Shown: piece by piece, positions 9,703 through 18,327 of the stretch
How positions within the stretch are numbered: the stretch's first letter is position 1
How the letters are laid out: every line of letters starts with the position of its first letter
NCBI GenBank assembly: GCA_020161015.1
Contig: JAIUOT010000055.1
Location: forward strand, 124,001 to 188,000
Direction: 5' to 3'
DNA from: Actinomycetota bacterium
Lineage (GTDB): Bacteria; Actinomycetota; Actinomycetes; Propionibacteriales; Propionibacteriaceae
DNA: 64,000 nucleotides
Position numbers and translations under genes: made by a program
Notes under the pieces: model-generated
Databases searched by the model: none
What the model was told of the DNA's origin: nothing
The model's input: the letters and a program-made list of their open reading frames with translations, nothing else

Positions 9703-11196
9703 GTGCCCCCGGTGACCGAAGAGCAGCGCGCAGCGCTGGACGACGTGCTGGCCGCAGGCCCGAAGGTCCGGCGACTCGCCCGCCAGTTCGAGCGCGCCGG
9801 CCACGAGCTGTACCTCGTCGGCGGGTCCGTGCGCGACGCGCTGATGGGGCGCCTGGGACACGATCTGGACTACACCACCTCCGCGCGCCCGGACGAGATC
9901 GAGGCGCTCGTGCGGAAGGTCACGCACGCCGTCTGGGATGTGGGCCGCGCCTTCGGCACGATCGCGTGCCGGATCACCGAGGACGACGGCACCGACTGGC
10001 AGGTGGAGATCACCACCTTCCGGGCCGACACCTACGCCGACCACACCCGCAAGCCGGACGTGGTCTTCGGCGACCATCTCGGCGGCGACCTCGTGCGTCG
10101 CGACTTCACCGTCAACGCGATGGCCCTGCGCACCACCGACGGCGCGCTGCTCGACCCGTTCGGCGGACTGGGTGACCTGCGGGCAGAGGTGATCCGCACC
10201 CCCGCCGCTGCGGAGCTGTCGTTCTCCGACGACCCGCTGCGGATGATGCGCGCCGCGCGGTTCACGTCCCAGCTCGGCTTCCGTCCCGACCCGGACGTGG
10301 TGCGGGCGATGACCCAGATGGCGTCCCGGATCACGATCGTCTCCGCGGAGCGGATCCGCGACGAGCTGGTCAAGCTGCTGCTCACCGACAACCCCCGGCC
10401 GGGCCTGGACCTGCTGGTGCAGACCGGGATCGCCGACATCGTGCTGCCGGAGCTGCCCGCCCTGCGGATGGAACGCGACGAGCACAACCGCCACAAGGAC
10501 GTCTACGAGCACACCCTCACCGTGCTCGACCAGGCGATCGAGCTGGAGAGGCTGCGTGGGCACGCGCCCGACATCGTCAACCGCCTCGCCGCGGTCTTCC
10601 ACGACATCGGCAAGCCGCGCACGCGGCGCTTCGAGCCCGGCGGAAAGGTCTCCTTCCACCACCACGACGTCGTCGGGGCGAAGATGGCCGCCAAGCGGAT
10701 GCAGGCCCTGCACTTCTCCTCGGAGGAGACGAAGGCCGTGGCCACGCTCGTGGAGCTGCACCTGAGGTTCCACGGCTACGCCGAGGGCGAGTGGACGGAC
10801 TCCGCGGTGCGGCGCTACGTCCGCGACGCCGGCGACCAGCTCGAACGGCTGCACATCCTCACCCGCTCGGACTGCACGACCCGCAACCAGCGCAAGGCGC
10901 AGAACCTGCGCCGCGCGTACGAGGAGCTGGAGTGGCGGATCGACGAGCTCGCCCAGCGCGAGGAGCTGAACGCCATCCGTCCCGACCTCGACGGTACGCA
11001 GATCATGGAGCTGCTCGGAATCCCCGAGGGGCGGGAGGTCGGGCAGGCCTACCGGTTCCTGATGGAGCTGCGCATGGAGGAGGGTCCGCTCGGGCAGGAG
11101 CGGGCCACCCGCGAGCTGCTCGCCTGGTGGGCGGAGCGGCACCCCGGGGACGGCGCCACGGCGTCCGGGACCCCCGCGGCGGGCGGCGATGACTGA
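9703..11196 (+). CDS. cca: CCA tRNA nucleotidyltransferase
   Basis: Adds or repairs the 3' CCA end of tRNAs. The 497-residue protein has the class II nucleotidyltransferase head with GGSVRDALMG (40-49) and the metal-binding pair D54/D56 in HDLDYTT, the RRDFTVNAMA motif (142-150), an RNA/ATP-binding segment with DPLRMMRAARF, and a C-terminal HD domain (H300-D301 in AVFHDIGKPR) typical of bacterial CCA enzymes with phosphohydrolase activity. The start is a GTG with a -10 box 8 bases upstream. In many actinobacteria cca sits divergent from the DUF6049-murJ pair near the origin, and that arrangement is kept here. The 3' end overlaps the next gene by 8 bases. Confidence 0.95.
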   Translation: MPPVTEEQRAALDDVLAAGPKVRRLARQFERAGHELYLVGGSVRDALMGRLGHDLDYTTSARPDEIEALVRKVTHAVWDVGRAFGTIACRITEDDGTDWQVEITTFRADTYADHTRKPDVVFGDHLGGDLVRRDFTVNAMALRTTDGALLDPFGGLGDLRAEVIRTPAAAELSFSDDPLRMMRAARFTSQLGFRPDPDVVRAMTQMASRITIVSAERIRDELVKLLLTDNPRPGLDLLVQTGIADIVLPELPALRMERDEHNRHKDVYEHTLTVLDQAIELERLRGHAPDIVNRLAAVFHDIGKPRTRRFEPGGKVSFHHHDVVGAKMAAKRMQALHFSSEETKAVATLVELHLRFHGYAEGEWTDSAVRRYVRDAGDQLERLHILTRSDCTTRNQRKAQNLRRAYEELEWRIDELAQREELNAIRPDLDGTQIMELLGIPEGREVGQAYRFLMELRMEEGPLGQERATRELLAWWAERHPGDGATASGTPAAGGDD

Positions 11197-11869
11197 TCCG
11201 GGGGTCCGGCCGGAGGCGCTGGGCCTCCCGCGCCCGTCCGGGGTGGTGTTCGACTGCGACGGCCTCCTGCTCGACACCGAGCCGTGCTGGACGGTCGCGG
11301 AGACCGCGGTGTTCGCCACCCGCGGCCTGCCGTACGGGCCGGAGCAGAAGGCCCTGTTCATCGGACGCAGCGTGCCGGGGTCGGTCGAGCTGATGGCCTC
11401 GATCTTCGGCGAGGAGGGCAACGAGGAGGCGATCCTCGCCCAGCTGCTCGACGCGATCGGCGACGTGATCGCCACCAGCGCCGAACCCATGCCGGGCGCG
11501 CTCGAACTCGTGGAGCTGCTGTCCGGGCGGCTGCCGATCGGCGTGGCGAGCAACTCGCCGCGGTTCGTCCTGGATGCGGCGCTGGGCAGGGCGGGGCTGC
11601 GCGACGCGTTCGGCGCCGTGGTGGCCGCCGACGAGGTGCCGGTGCCCAAGCCCGCCCCGGACCTGTACCTGTCCGCCTGCCGCCTCCTGGGCGTCCCTGC
11701 GGTCGGGGCGGTCGCGCTGGAGGACACCGCCACGGGCACCGCCGCGGCGCACGCCGCGGGCCTGCGGGTGATCGGCGTCCCCTCGCCCGAGGCCGGCGAA
11801 CTCGGCGCGGACTGGCTGCTGCCCGCGCTCGACGACCCGCGGCTCCTCGCCTGGGCGTCCTCGCTCTGA
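11189..11869 (+). CDS. HAD-superfamily phosphatase (beta-phosphoglucomutase-like)
   Basis: A 226-residue haloacid-dehalogenase phosphatase. Motif I is VVFDCDGLLLDTE with nucleophile D22 and acid/base D24; motif II is the S in GVASNSP; motif III is the K in VPVPKPAPDLYL; motif IV is ALEDTATG. The DGxxxDTE form and an alpha-helical cap between motifs I and II place it in the subgroup that includes beta-phosphoglucomutases and small sugar-phosphate phosphatases. The substrate cannot be told from sequence. It overlaps cca by 8 bases and is probably co-transcribed with it. Confidence 0.88.
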   Translation: MTDPGVRPEALGLPRPSGVVFDCDGLLLDTEPCWTVAETAVFATRGLPYGPEQKALFIGRSVPGSVELMASIFGEEGNEEAILAQLLDAIGDVIATSAEPMPGALELVELLSGRLPIGVASNSPRFVLDAALGRAGLRDAFGAVVAADEVPVPKPAPDLYLSACRLLGVPAVGAVALEDTATGTAAAHAAGLRVIGVPSPEAGELGADWLLPALDDPRLLAWASSL

Positions 11870-11909
11870 GACCACCGCACGTCCCCGCGGGACCCTGCCT
11901 GGAGGAATA

Positions 11910-11937
11910 CTTAGCCAAGCTAATGAGTTAGGCTAAG
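11910..11937. promoter_or_regulatory. Operator and leaderless promoter of the marR-MFS operon
   Basis: Inverted repeat CTTAGCC (11910-11916) and GGCTAAG (11931-11937) with 14 bases between; inside it TTAGC-CAA-GCTAA (11911-11923) is itself palindromic. A TAGGCT -10 box (11929-11934) overlaps the right arm and lies 7 bases before the MarR ATG, so a bound regulator would block it. Autoregulation by the MarR protein is the simplest reading. Confidence 0.65.
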
Positions 11938-11941
11938 CATC

Positions 11942-12364
11942 ATGACTCCCGAAACCCTCTCCGGCCTGGCGAACGACCTGCGCATCGCGTGCCAGCGGGT
12001 GAGCCGCCGGGTCCGGTTCGAGTCGGCCGACGAGCTCGCGCCCCACCAGGTGAGCGCCCTGTCGCAGCTGAAGTCCGGACCCCTCACCCCCGGTGAGCTG
12101 GCCGAGATCGAGAGGGTGTCGCCGCCGAGCATGACCCGCACCGTGAACTGCCTGGTCGAGCGCGGCCTCGTGGCCCGCGACGACCACCCCAGCGACGGGC
12201 GCTCGAAGCTCCTCGAGCTCACCGACGCCGGACGGGCGGCCATGGACCGGGTCGCGCGGGCGAGGGACGACTGGATGCTCCACCAGCTGGAGGGGCTGAC
12301 GAAGGACGAACAGAAGCTGTTGGAAGAGGCGACCAGATTGTTGAACCGGGTGCTGGAGAAGTGA
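11942..12364 (+). CDS. MarR-family transcriptional regulator
   Basis: A 140-residue winged-helix repressor of the MarR family. The core TPGELAEIERVSPPSMTRTVNCLVERGLVARDDHPSDGRS is given here in shortened terms: helix-turn-helix around residues 45-75, then a wing containing the conserved DxRxxxxxLT-type segment SDGRSKLLELTDAG (80-93). The ATG sits 7 bases behind a -10 box inside an inverted repeat, which suggests a leaderless, autoregulated transcript. It overlaps the downstream transporter by 4 bases (GTGA), so it most likely controls that exporter in response to a small ligand. Confidence 0.93.
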   Translation: MTPETLSGLANDLRIACQRVSRRVRFESADELAPHQVSALSQLKSGPLTPGELAEIERVSPPSMTRTVNCLVERGLVARDDHPSDGRSKLLELTDAGRAAMDRVARARDDWMLHQLEGLTKDEQKLLEEATRLLNRVLEK

Positions 12365-13647
12365 GTGCTGCCACCGTCGAGCACGTCCCCACCTTCTCGT
12401 CCCTCGGGATCCGGAACTACCGGCTGTTCTGGACCGGGGGACTGATCTCGAACGTCGGCACCTGGATGGCGCGCGTCGCCCAGGACTGGCTGGTGCTGAC
12501 GATGCTCACCGACAACTCCTCGACAGCGCTCGGCATCGTGACCGGGCTGCAGTTCCTGCCGATCGCCGTGCTCGCCCCGTACGCCGGGGCGCTGGCCGAC
12601 CGCATCTCCAAGCGGCGGATGCTGATCTGGACCCAGGTCGGCCTCGCCCTGGTGGGCCTGACGCTGGCCGCGCTGGTGCTGGGGGGCTGGACGCAGTTGT
12701 GGCACGTCTACGTCCTGGCGGCGCTCCAGGGCGTGGCCGCGGCTTTCGACGGCCCGGCCCGGCAGGCGTTCGCACCCGAGATGGTGAGCGAGAAGCTCAT
12801 CGCCAACGCCGTCGGGCTGAACACCACGTCCTTCCACGCCGCCCGGCTGATCGGGCCGGCCGTCGCCGGACTCACGATCGCCTGGTGGGGCGTCGGGCCC
12901 GCGCTGCTGCTCAACGGGCTCAGCTTCGTCGCGGTGATGGTCGCGCTGGTGATGATGGACCCCTCGGACCTCACCCCGGCGCCCCGGGCACGGGCGAAGG
13001 GGTCGGTGATGGCCGGGGTGCGGTACGTCCGCTCGCGCCCGGACATCATCCTGCTGATGTTCCTGGTGTTCATGCTGGGGACGTTCGGGCTGAACTTCCA
13101 GCTGACCAACGCCCTCATGGCCACCGAGGTGTTCCACGTCGGTGCGGAGCAGTACGGGCTGCTGGGCTCGATCCTCGCGATCGGGTCGCTGTCGGCCGGC
13201 CTGCTGGCGGCACGGCGGACGCAGCTGCGCCTGCGCCTGATCATCGGGGCGCTGGCCGGGTTCTCGCTGTGCGTCGGCGTCCTCACCGTCGCGCCCACCT
13301 ACTGGTGGTACGCGGCGTTCCTGATCCCGACCGGGCTCACGTCGCTGACCGTGATGACGGCGGCGAACGCGTCCGTCCAGCTGTCCACCGAGCCGGTCAT
13401 GCGCGGCCGGGTGATGGCGCTGTACCAGGCGATCTTCCTCGGGGGCACCCCGCTGGGCGCCCCCGTGATCGGCTGGGTCGGCGACGCCTTCGGCCCGCGC
13501 TGGACGCTGGCGATCGGCGCGATCGCCTGCGCGCTGGCCGTCGTGGTCGCGGTCGCAAACCTGGTGCGCGAGTCGGGCTGGGGCGTCCTGCCGTGGCGCC
13601 GCGTGGAGGAGGAGGTCGTCGTCGACGACTTCCAGGCGGCCCGCTGA
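12361..13647 (+). CDS. MFS transporter, drug/metabolite efflux type
   Basis: A 428-residue major-facilitator permease with about 12 membrane helices. Residues 8-30 (TFSSLGIRNYRLFWTGGLIS) and the GTWMARVAQDWLVLTM stretch are typical of the enterobactin/macrolide-exporter-like MFS group. The inter-helix 2/3 loop carries ALADRISKRRMLI, the MFS motif A. The last residues are acidic and cytoplasmic. It starts with GTG overlapping the marR stop, indicating one operon and probable induction by the substrate. Its stop lies 1 base from the convergent acyl-CoA ligase stop. The cargo is unknown. Confidence 0.9.
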   Translation: MSAATVEHVPTFSSLGIRNYRLFWTGGLISNVGTWMARVAQDWLVLTMLTDNSSTALGIVTGLQFLPIAVLAPYAGALADRISKRRMLIWTQVGLALVGLTLAALVLGGWTQLWHVYVLAALQGVAAAFDGPARQAFAPEMVSEKLIANAVGLNTTSFHAARLIGPAVAGLTIAWWGVGPALLLNGLSFVAVMVALVMMDPSDLTPAPRARAKGSVMAGVRYVRSRPDIILLMFLVFMLGTFGLNFQLTNALMATEVFHVGAEQYGLLGSILAIGSLSAGLLAARRTQLRLRLIIGALAGFSLCVGVLTVAPTYWWYAAFLIPTGLTSLTVMTAANASVQLSTEPVMRGRVMALYQAIFLGGTPLGAPVIGWVGDAFGPRWTLAIGAIACALAVVVAVANLVRESGWGVLPWRRVEEEVVVDDFQAAR

Positions 13648-13648
13648 C

Positions 13649-15328
13649 TCAGCGGGAGCCGGCCACGAACTCCTCGCGCACCTGCTTGCGGAGCACCTTG
13701 CCCAGCATCGAGCGGGGCAGGTCGTCGGCGGCCACCACCTGCCGGGGCACCTTGTAGCCGGCCAGGCGCTCGCGGCAGTACTGGCGCAGCGCGTCCTCGT
13801 CCAGCGCGACGCCGGGACGCAGCACCACGACGGCCACCACCTTCTCCCCGCCCGACGGTGCCGGGACGCCGATCACGGCGGCGTCGGTGAGGTCGGGGTG
13901 GCCGCGGAGCACGTTCTCCACCTCGGACGGCGCCACGTTGAAGCCGCCGGTGATGATCAGCTCCTTCACCCGGTCGACGATCGTGGTGAAGCCGTCGGCG
14001 TCCACCGTCACCACGTCACCGGTGCGCAGCCAGCCGCCGGGCAGCAGCGCCTTCGCGGTCTCCTCGGGGTTGTTCCAGTAGCCGCTGAACACCTGCGGGC
14101 CCCTGATCAGCAGCTCGCCGCGCTCGCCCTGCGCGACCTCGCGCGTCGGGTCGTCCGGGTCGACGACCAGCATCTGCGTGGACGGGAACGGGACGCCGAT
14201 CGTCCCGGTGCGCCGCGACGGCGCGAACGGGTTGCCCAGGCACACCGGGGACGCCTCGGTCATGCCGTAGCCCTCCACGAGCAGCCCGCCGGACACCGAC
14301 TCCCACAGCTCGACCACCGAGTCCGGCAGGTTCATCGCCCCCGAGATGCAGTACTTGGCCGAGCGCAGGCTGATCTTCCGCTCGCGGGCGCGCAGCGCGG
14401 TCTTCTCGTAGATCGGTGGCACCGCGCAGTAGACCGTGGGCGGCGACTTCTTCGCCGCGTCCAGCACCAGGTCGACGTCGAAGGCGGGGAACAGCACGAT
14501 CCGCGCCTGCTTGAGCACGCCATAGGTCAGGAACAGCGTCATGCCGAAGGCGTGGAACAGCGGCAGGATCGCGTAGAAGGTCTCCTTGCGGTACTGGGCG
14601 CCGTGCATCCACGCCTCGCCCTGCCGCGCGTTGCTGAACAGGTTGAAGTGGCTGAGCATCGCGCCCTTCGGCAGCCCCGTGGTGCCGGAGGTGTACTGGA
14701 TCACCGCGAGGTCGTGCACCCCGGGCCGGGGGTGGGACGCGACGAGCGGCGGCGCGTCCAGCAGCTTCTCCCACGGCAGCGTGCCGGGCGCGGGCCGGGT
14801 GAGCCGGTCGCGGGTCTCGCGCAGCTTCTTCACCGGCAGCTGCAGCGCGAGCCGCTTGATCGTCGGGAACGCCTTGAGCAGGTTCACCGAGACGATGTGC
14901 TCCAGCGCGAGGTCGCCCGGCATGGCCTTGAGCTTGCCGACGGCCGCGTCCCAGCTGATCGCGACGCGGGCGGCGTGGTCCTCGAAGAGGTGCCGCAACT
15001 CGCGCTCGGTGTACAGCGGGTTGTGCTCGACGACGACCGCGCCCAGGCGCAGGACGGCGTAGAACGCCACGATGTGCTGGGGGCAGTTCGGCAGGATGAT
15101 CGCCACCCGGTCGCCGGCCTGGACGCCGAGGCGGCGCAACCCCTCTGCGGTGCGGGCGATCTGGTCACCCAGCTCGGTGTAGGTGGTGGTGCGTCCGAAG
15201 AACTCGGTGGCCACATGGCTGCCGGCCTCCGCGACCGAGCGCTCGTAGAGCGCCACCAGCGACTCGGTGGGAAGTTCGATCTCTGCCGGTACCCCCGGCT
15301 GGTAGTGCCTGACCCAGGGTGCGTCCAC
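13649..15328 (-). CDS. Long-chain fatty acid--CoA ligase (AMP-forming)
   Basis: A 559-residue ANL-superfamily adenylating enzyme that activates a fatty acid as acyl-AMP and transfers it to CoA. The P-loop motif IQYTSGTTGLPKGAMLSH lies near residue 205, the A5 motif GYGMTEASPVCLG near 355, the A7/A8 region GWLRTGDVVTVDADGFTTIVDRVKE near 430 and the catalytic Lys motif RSMLGKVLRKQVREE at the C terminus. Length matches the FadD group. It starts with GTG at 15328, 6 bases after a TAGTGT -10 box. It is convergent with the MFS gene and appears to be transcribed alone. Exact chain-length preference is not predictable. Confidence 0.93.
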   Translation of the reverse strand: MDAPWVRHYQPGVPAEIELPTESLVALYERSVAEAGSHVATEFFGRTTTYTELGDQIARTAEGLRRLGVQAGDRVAIILPNCPQHIVAFYAVLRLGAVVVEHNPLYTERELRHLFEDHAARVAISWDAAVGKLKAMPGDLALEHIVSVNLLKAFPTIKRLALQLPVKKLRETRDRLTRPAPGTLPWEKLLDAPPLVASHPRPGVHDLAVIQYTSGTTGLPKGAMLSHFNLFSNARQGEAWMHGAQYRKETFYAILPLFHAFGMTLFLTYGVLKQARIVLFPAFDVDLVLDAAKKSPPTVYCAVPPIYEKTALRARERKISLRSAKYCISGAMNLPDSVVELWESVSGGLLVEGYGMTEASPVCLGNPFAPSRRTGTIGVPFPSTQMLVVDPDDPTREVAQGERGELLIRGPQVFSGYWNNPEETAKALLPGGWLRTGDVVTVDADGFTTIVDRVKELIITGGFNVAPSEVENVLRGHPDLTDAAVIGVPAPSGGEKVVAVVVLRPGVALDEDALRQYCRERLAGYKVPRQVVAADDLPRSMLGKVLRKQVREEFVAGSR

Positions 15329-15334
15329 ACCGCG

Positions 15335-15340
15335 ACACTA
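15335..15340 (-). promoter_or_regulatory. -10 box, leaderless promoter of acyl-CoA ligase
   Basis: TAGTGT on the minus strand with 6 bases to the GTG start at 15328. Confidence 0.5.
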
Positions 15341-15480
15341 CTGTCTGGGTCAGCGTCCCCACGCCGAAAGCCGCGCGATCCGTCCCTCGGCTCATCGCCA
15401 CCAGCGTCCGCCCGCGCCCGGGTGAGGAGCGCCCCGTCCGCGAGGCCCCGCCCCCATCCGCGAGCGCCAGCCCCCGTGCG

Positions 15481-15548
15481 CGAGGGCCAGCCTTCTGACC
15501 GAGGGCCAGCTCCGGTGTGCTGGCCCTCGGCATCAAGGCTGGCCCTCG
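15481..15548. repeat. Nested double inverted repeat (family C)
   Basis: The unit CGAGGGCCAGC occurs twice forward (15481 and 15500) and twice inverted (ending 15530 and 15548). Outer arms 15481-15494 and 15535-15548 pair perfectly over 14 bp; inner arms 15499-15510 and 15519-15530 pair perfectly over 12 bp around an 8-base loop. It lies in the 576-base non-coding stretch 15329-15904, which otherwise holds GGTGGT-rich low-complexity sequence and one further palindrome. Confidence 0.8.
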
Positions 15549-15606
15549 ATGGGACGGGAGTCCGTCCCCGCCGATCGTCCAGCCGCCCGCCCCGCCTCTC
15601 TCGCCC

Positions 15607-15650
15607 AAAGAGGACTGAAACCGCCGACGTCGGCGGTTTCGGTCCGCTTT
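15607..15650. repeat. Long imperfect palindrome
   Basis: The central 24 bases (15617-15640) are a perfect palindrome centred on GACGTC, with arms starting GAAACCGCCGAC. Flanks AAAGAGGAC and GTCCGCTTT extend it to 44 bases with few mismatches. No gene ends here, so it is not an obvious terminator. Confidence 0.7.
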
Positions 15651-15904
15651 GTGGGCATCGCGGGCGGGAGGCGGGTGGGATCGATGCTGGGGGTGATGGG
15701 GTGGTGGTGCGGGAGCGCAGGTGGTGGGGGGCGTGCGGGTGGTGGCGGGAGTGCGGGTGGTGGTGACGAGGGCGGGTGGTGCCGGAGCGCGGGTGGTGGT
15801 GACGAGGACGCGGGTGGTCGTGCCGGAGCACGGGCGGCTGGCGGTCGCGGCGGGGTGGCCGGGGGTGGCGGGCAATACGATGACCCGACGGGAGGGAGGA
15901 CGCG

Positions 15905-16474
15905 ATGGGCGAGCGCTGCGGGTGGTGCGGCACCGATCCGCTGTACGTCGCCTACCACGACGACGAGTGGGGCGTCCCGGAACGCGACTCCCGGGCGCTG
16001 TTCGAGAAGCTCGTCCTCGACGGCTTCCAGGCCGGCCTGTCCTGGTACACGATCCTGCGCAAGCGCGAGAACTTCCGGGCCGCGTTCGCCGGGTTCGACC
16101 CCGACGTCATCGCCGGCTGGGGTGAGCCGGACGTCGTCCGGCTGCTGGGCGACGCGGGCATCGTGCGGCACAGGGGCAAGATCGAGGCCGCCATCGGCAA
16201 CGCCAGGGCGTGGCAGGAGATCGAGTCCGACGGCGGGTTCGCCGCCTTCGTCTGGAGCGCGGTGGACGGGCGTCCGGTGCAGCGCGAGCTGACCGCGCTC
16301 GCCCAGGTGCCGGCCACGGACCCCCGGACGGACGCGCTGTCGAAGCGCCTGAAGCGCGCCGGCTTCCGCTTCTGCGGGCCGACGATCGTCTACGCGTTCG
16401 CGCAGGCGGTCGGGATGTTCAACGACCATCTCCTGACCTGTCCCGCGCACGCGCGCTGCGCCGCTCTGGCATGA
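15905..16474 (+). CDS. tag: DNA-3-methyladenine glycosylase I
   Basis: Base-excision repair enzyme removing 3-methyladenine from alkylated DNA. The 189-residue protein aligns end to end with E. coli Tag: RCGW near the start, DPLYVAYHDDEWGVP, QAGLSW, and the HhH region DAGIVRHRGKIEAAIGNA. The zinc ligands are present as C5, H18, H175 and C179. One difference is Asp39 where E. coli has catalytic-site Glu38 (LDG instead of LEG), a conservative change. The start ATG follows GGGAGGGAGGA. A TACGAT -10 box lies at 15876-15881. The stop overlaps the next start (ATGA). Confidence 0.95.
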   Translation: MGERCGWCGTDPLYVAYHDDEWGVPERDSRALFEKLVLDGFQAGLSWYTILRKRENFRAAFAGFDPDVIAGWGEPDVVRLLGDAGIVRHRGKIEAAIGNARAWQEIESDGGFAAFVWSAVDGRPVQRELTALAQVPATDPRTDALSKRLKRAGFRFCGPTIVYAFAQAVGMFNDHLLTCPAHARCAALA

Positions 16475-17349
16475 GCGCTCGCCCGTCCGCGCCTCGGAGC
16501 CTGCCGGCCTGGCTGAGCCCGGTCTGGCTGGTCCTGGGTGCGATCGTCTCCGTGCAGGTGGGCGCGGCGTTCGCGAAGTCGCTGTTCGCGCTCACCGATC
16601 CCACGGCGGTCGCCTGGCTCCGGATGGCCGCGGCCGCGGCGATCTTCTGGGTCTTCGCCCGCCCCCGGCTGCGGGGACGGACCTGGCCGGAGTGGCGGGT
16701 CGTGATCGGCTACGGCATCGCGCTGGCCACGATGAACTGGGCGATCTACCAGTCCTTCGCCCGGATCCCGATCGGGCTGGCGGTGACCATCGAGTTCCTC
16801 GGGCCGCTCGCGGTCGCCCTGGTCGGCTCGCGCCGGGCCCGCGACCTGGTCTGGGTGGGCCTGGCCGCGGTCGGCGTCACCCTGCTCGGTGTCTTCCCGA
16901 CGACGGTGGACTGGGCGGGCATCGGCTTCGCCCTGCTCGCCGGTGCCGCGTGGGCCGCGTACATCGTGCTGTCCGGCCCGACCGGCGCCGCGTGGGAGGG
17001 GGTGACCGGCGTCAGCGTTGGCAGCCTCGTGGGCGCACTGGTGTTCCTCGTGCCCGGTCTGGTGGCCGGCGGCAGTTCGCTGTGGCAGCCGCGGGTGGCC
17101 GTCCTCGCCGTGGTGGTGGGCGTGCTCAGCTCCGTGATCCCCTACGGCCTGGAGATGGTCGCCCGCCGGCGGATCCCCGCCGGGGTGTTCGGCATCCTGA
17201 TGAGCCTCGAACCGGCGGCGGCGGCGCTGCCGGCCCTGCTGGTGCTGGGCGAACAGCTGGGCTGGGTGGAACTGGTGGCGATGGCCTGCGTGATCGTGGC
17301 GAGCGTGGGCTCCACGCGGGCCCTGGCGAAGGCGCCCGCGCCGAACTAG
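16471..17349 (+). CDS. EamA-family transporter (RhtA-like exporter)
   Basis: A 292-residue inner-membrane protein of the drug/metabolite transporter superfamily with ten predicted helices in two EamA halves (about 20-145 and 155-285). Conserved features include FAKSLFALTDPTAVAWLRM in helix 2 and the second-half SSVIPYGLEMVARRRIPAGVFGILMSLEPAAAAL, which resembles threonine/homoserine exporter RhtA. I chose the ATG at 16471 because it overlaps the tag stop by 4 bases and because the protein then begins directly before the first membrane helix; an upstream start in the same frame would lie inside tag. Substrate probably an amino acid or similar metabolite (inference). Confidence 0.88.
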   Translation: MSARPSAPRSLPAWLSPVWLVLGAIVSVQVGAAFAKSLFALTDPTAVAWLRMAAAAAIFWVFARPRLRGRTWPEWRVVIGYGIALATMNWAIYQSFARIPIGLAVTIEFLGPLAVALVGSRRARDLVWVGLAAVGVTLLGVFPTTVDWAGIGFALLAGAAWAAYIVLSGPTGAAWEGVTGVSVGSLVGALVFLVPGLVAGGSSLWQPRVAVLAVVVGVLSSVIPYGLEMVARRRIPAGVFGILMSLEPAAAALPALLVLGEQLGWVELVAMACVIVASVGSTRALAKAPAPN

Positions 17350-17384
17350 TCCTCCGCGCCGGACCAGGCCCCCGCGCTGCCGGC

Positions 17385-18272
17385 TCAGTCCGGAAGGACG
17401 CCCAGGTGCGGCGCGGGGCTGCGGACGCCGGCCCTGCCCAGGGCTCCGAGCGCCCGCTCAAGGAGCGCGCGCTGGACGCCCCAGTGCTGGTTCGGGGCCG
17501 TCTTGGCGATCACGCGGATGGTCATCGCGGTGGCGGTGACGGCGTTGACGCCGGCGACGGTCGGCTTCTCCAGCAGCACGTCGGCGAACGCGGCGTCCTC
17601 CTCCATCTCCGCCGAGACCTGCTCGAGGATGCCGATCACCCTCCCCGCGTCCTCGTCGTAGGCCACCGGGACGTCCACGATCGCGGTCGACCAGCCCTGG
17701 CTCTGGTTCCCGACCCGCAGCACCTCGCCGTTGCGCACGTACCAGACCGTGCCGGACGGGTCGCGCAGCCGCGTCACACGCAGGCCCACGTCCTCGACGG
17801 TGCCGCGGACGTCGCCGGTGTCGATCAGGTCGCCGACGCCGTACTGGTCCTCGAGGATCATGAAGATGCCGGAGAGGAAGTCCTTGACCAGGCTCTGCGC
17901 GCCGAACGCGAGGGCGATGCCGCCGACGCCCGCCGAGGCGAGCAGCGGGGCGAGCGGCACGTCCAGGACGGCGAGGATCGTGAGCACCAGCAGGGTGCCC
18001 ACGATGACAGAGGTCAGGTTGCGCAGCAGCGAGCCGATCGTGTTGACGCGCTGCTCGAAGCGTTCGTGGTCCGACCCGGTCGCCATCGCGAGGATGCGCT
18101 GGGTCCGGGAGTCCGGGTGATTGCGCTGGTCCTGGGCCCGCTTGAGCGCGGTCCTGGTGGCCAGGGTGATGCCCCGCACGATCAGCCAGCGGGCGAGCAG
18201 GAACAGCACGATCACCACCGCGAGGGCGATCGGGGTGTCCGGCCAGGTCCATTCGATGGCGAGCGGGGTCAT
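17385..18272 (-). CDS. MscS-family mechanosensitive channel
   Basis: A 295-residue small-conductance mechanosensitive ion channel that opens under membrane tension to release osmolytes. Three N-terminal membrane helices are followed by the pore-lining region LAPLLASAGVGGIALAFGAQ, the Gly/Ala-rich TM3 signature of MscS, then VKDFLSGIFMILEDQYGVGDLI and the beta domain (VRGTVEDVGLRVTRLRDPSG). It starts 6 bases after a CACAAT -10-like box. It is convergent with the EamA gene and stands alone. Confidence 0.93.
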   Translation of the reverse strand: MTPLAIEWTWPDTPIALAVVIVLFLLARWLIVRGITLATRTALKRAQDQRNHPDSRTQRILAMATGSDHERFEQRVNTIGSLLRNLTSVIVGTLLVLTILAVLDVPLAPLLASAGVGGIALAFGAQSLVKDFLSGIFMILEDQYGVGDLIDTGDVRGTVEDVGLRVTRLRDPSGTVWYVRNGEVLRVGNQSQGWSTAIVDVPVAYDEDAGRVIGILEQVSAEMEEDAAFADVLLEKPTVAGVNAVTATAMTIRVIAKTAPNQHWGVQRALLERALGALGRAGVRSPAPHLGVLPD

Positions 18273-18278
18273 GGGTTC

Positions 18279-18284
18279 ATTGTG
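18279..18284 (-). promoter_or_regulatory. -10-like box of the MscS gene
   Basis: CACAAT on the minus strand, 6 bases before the ATG at 18272; same spacing as the TANNNT leaderless promoters elsewhere here. Confidence 0.35.
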
Positions 18285-18327
18285 GCGGACGGGCGCGCGG
18301 CGATCGGCGTCCCGCTCGCCGACGCGC

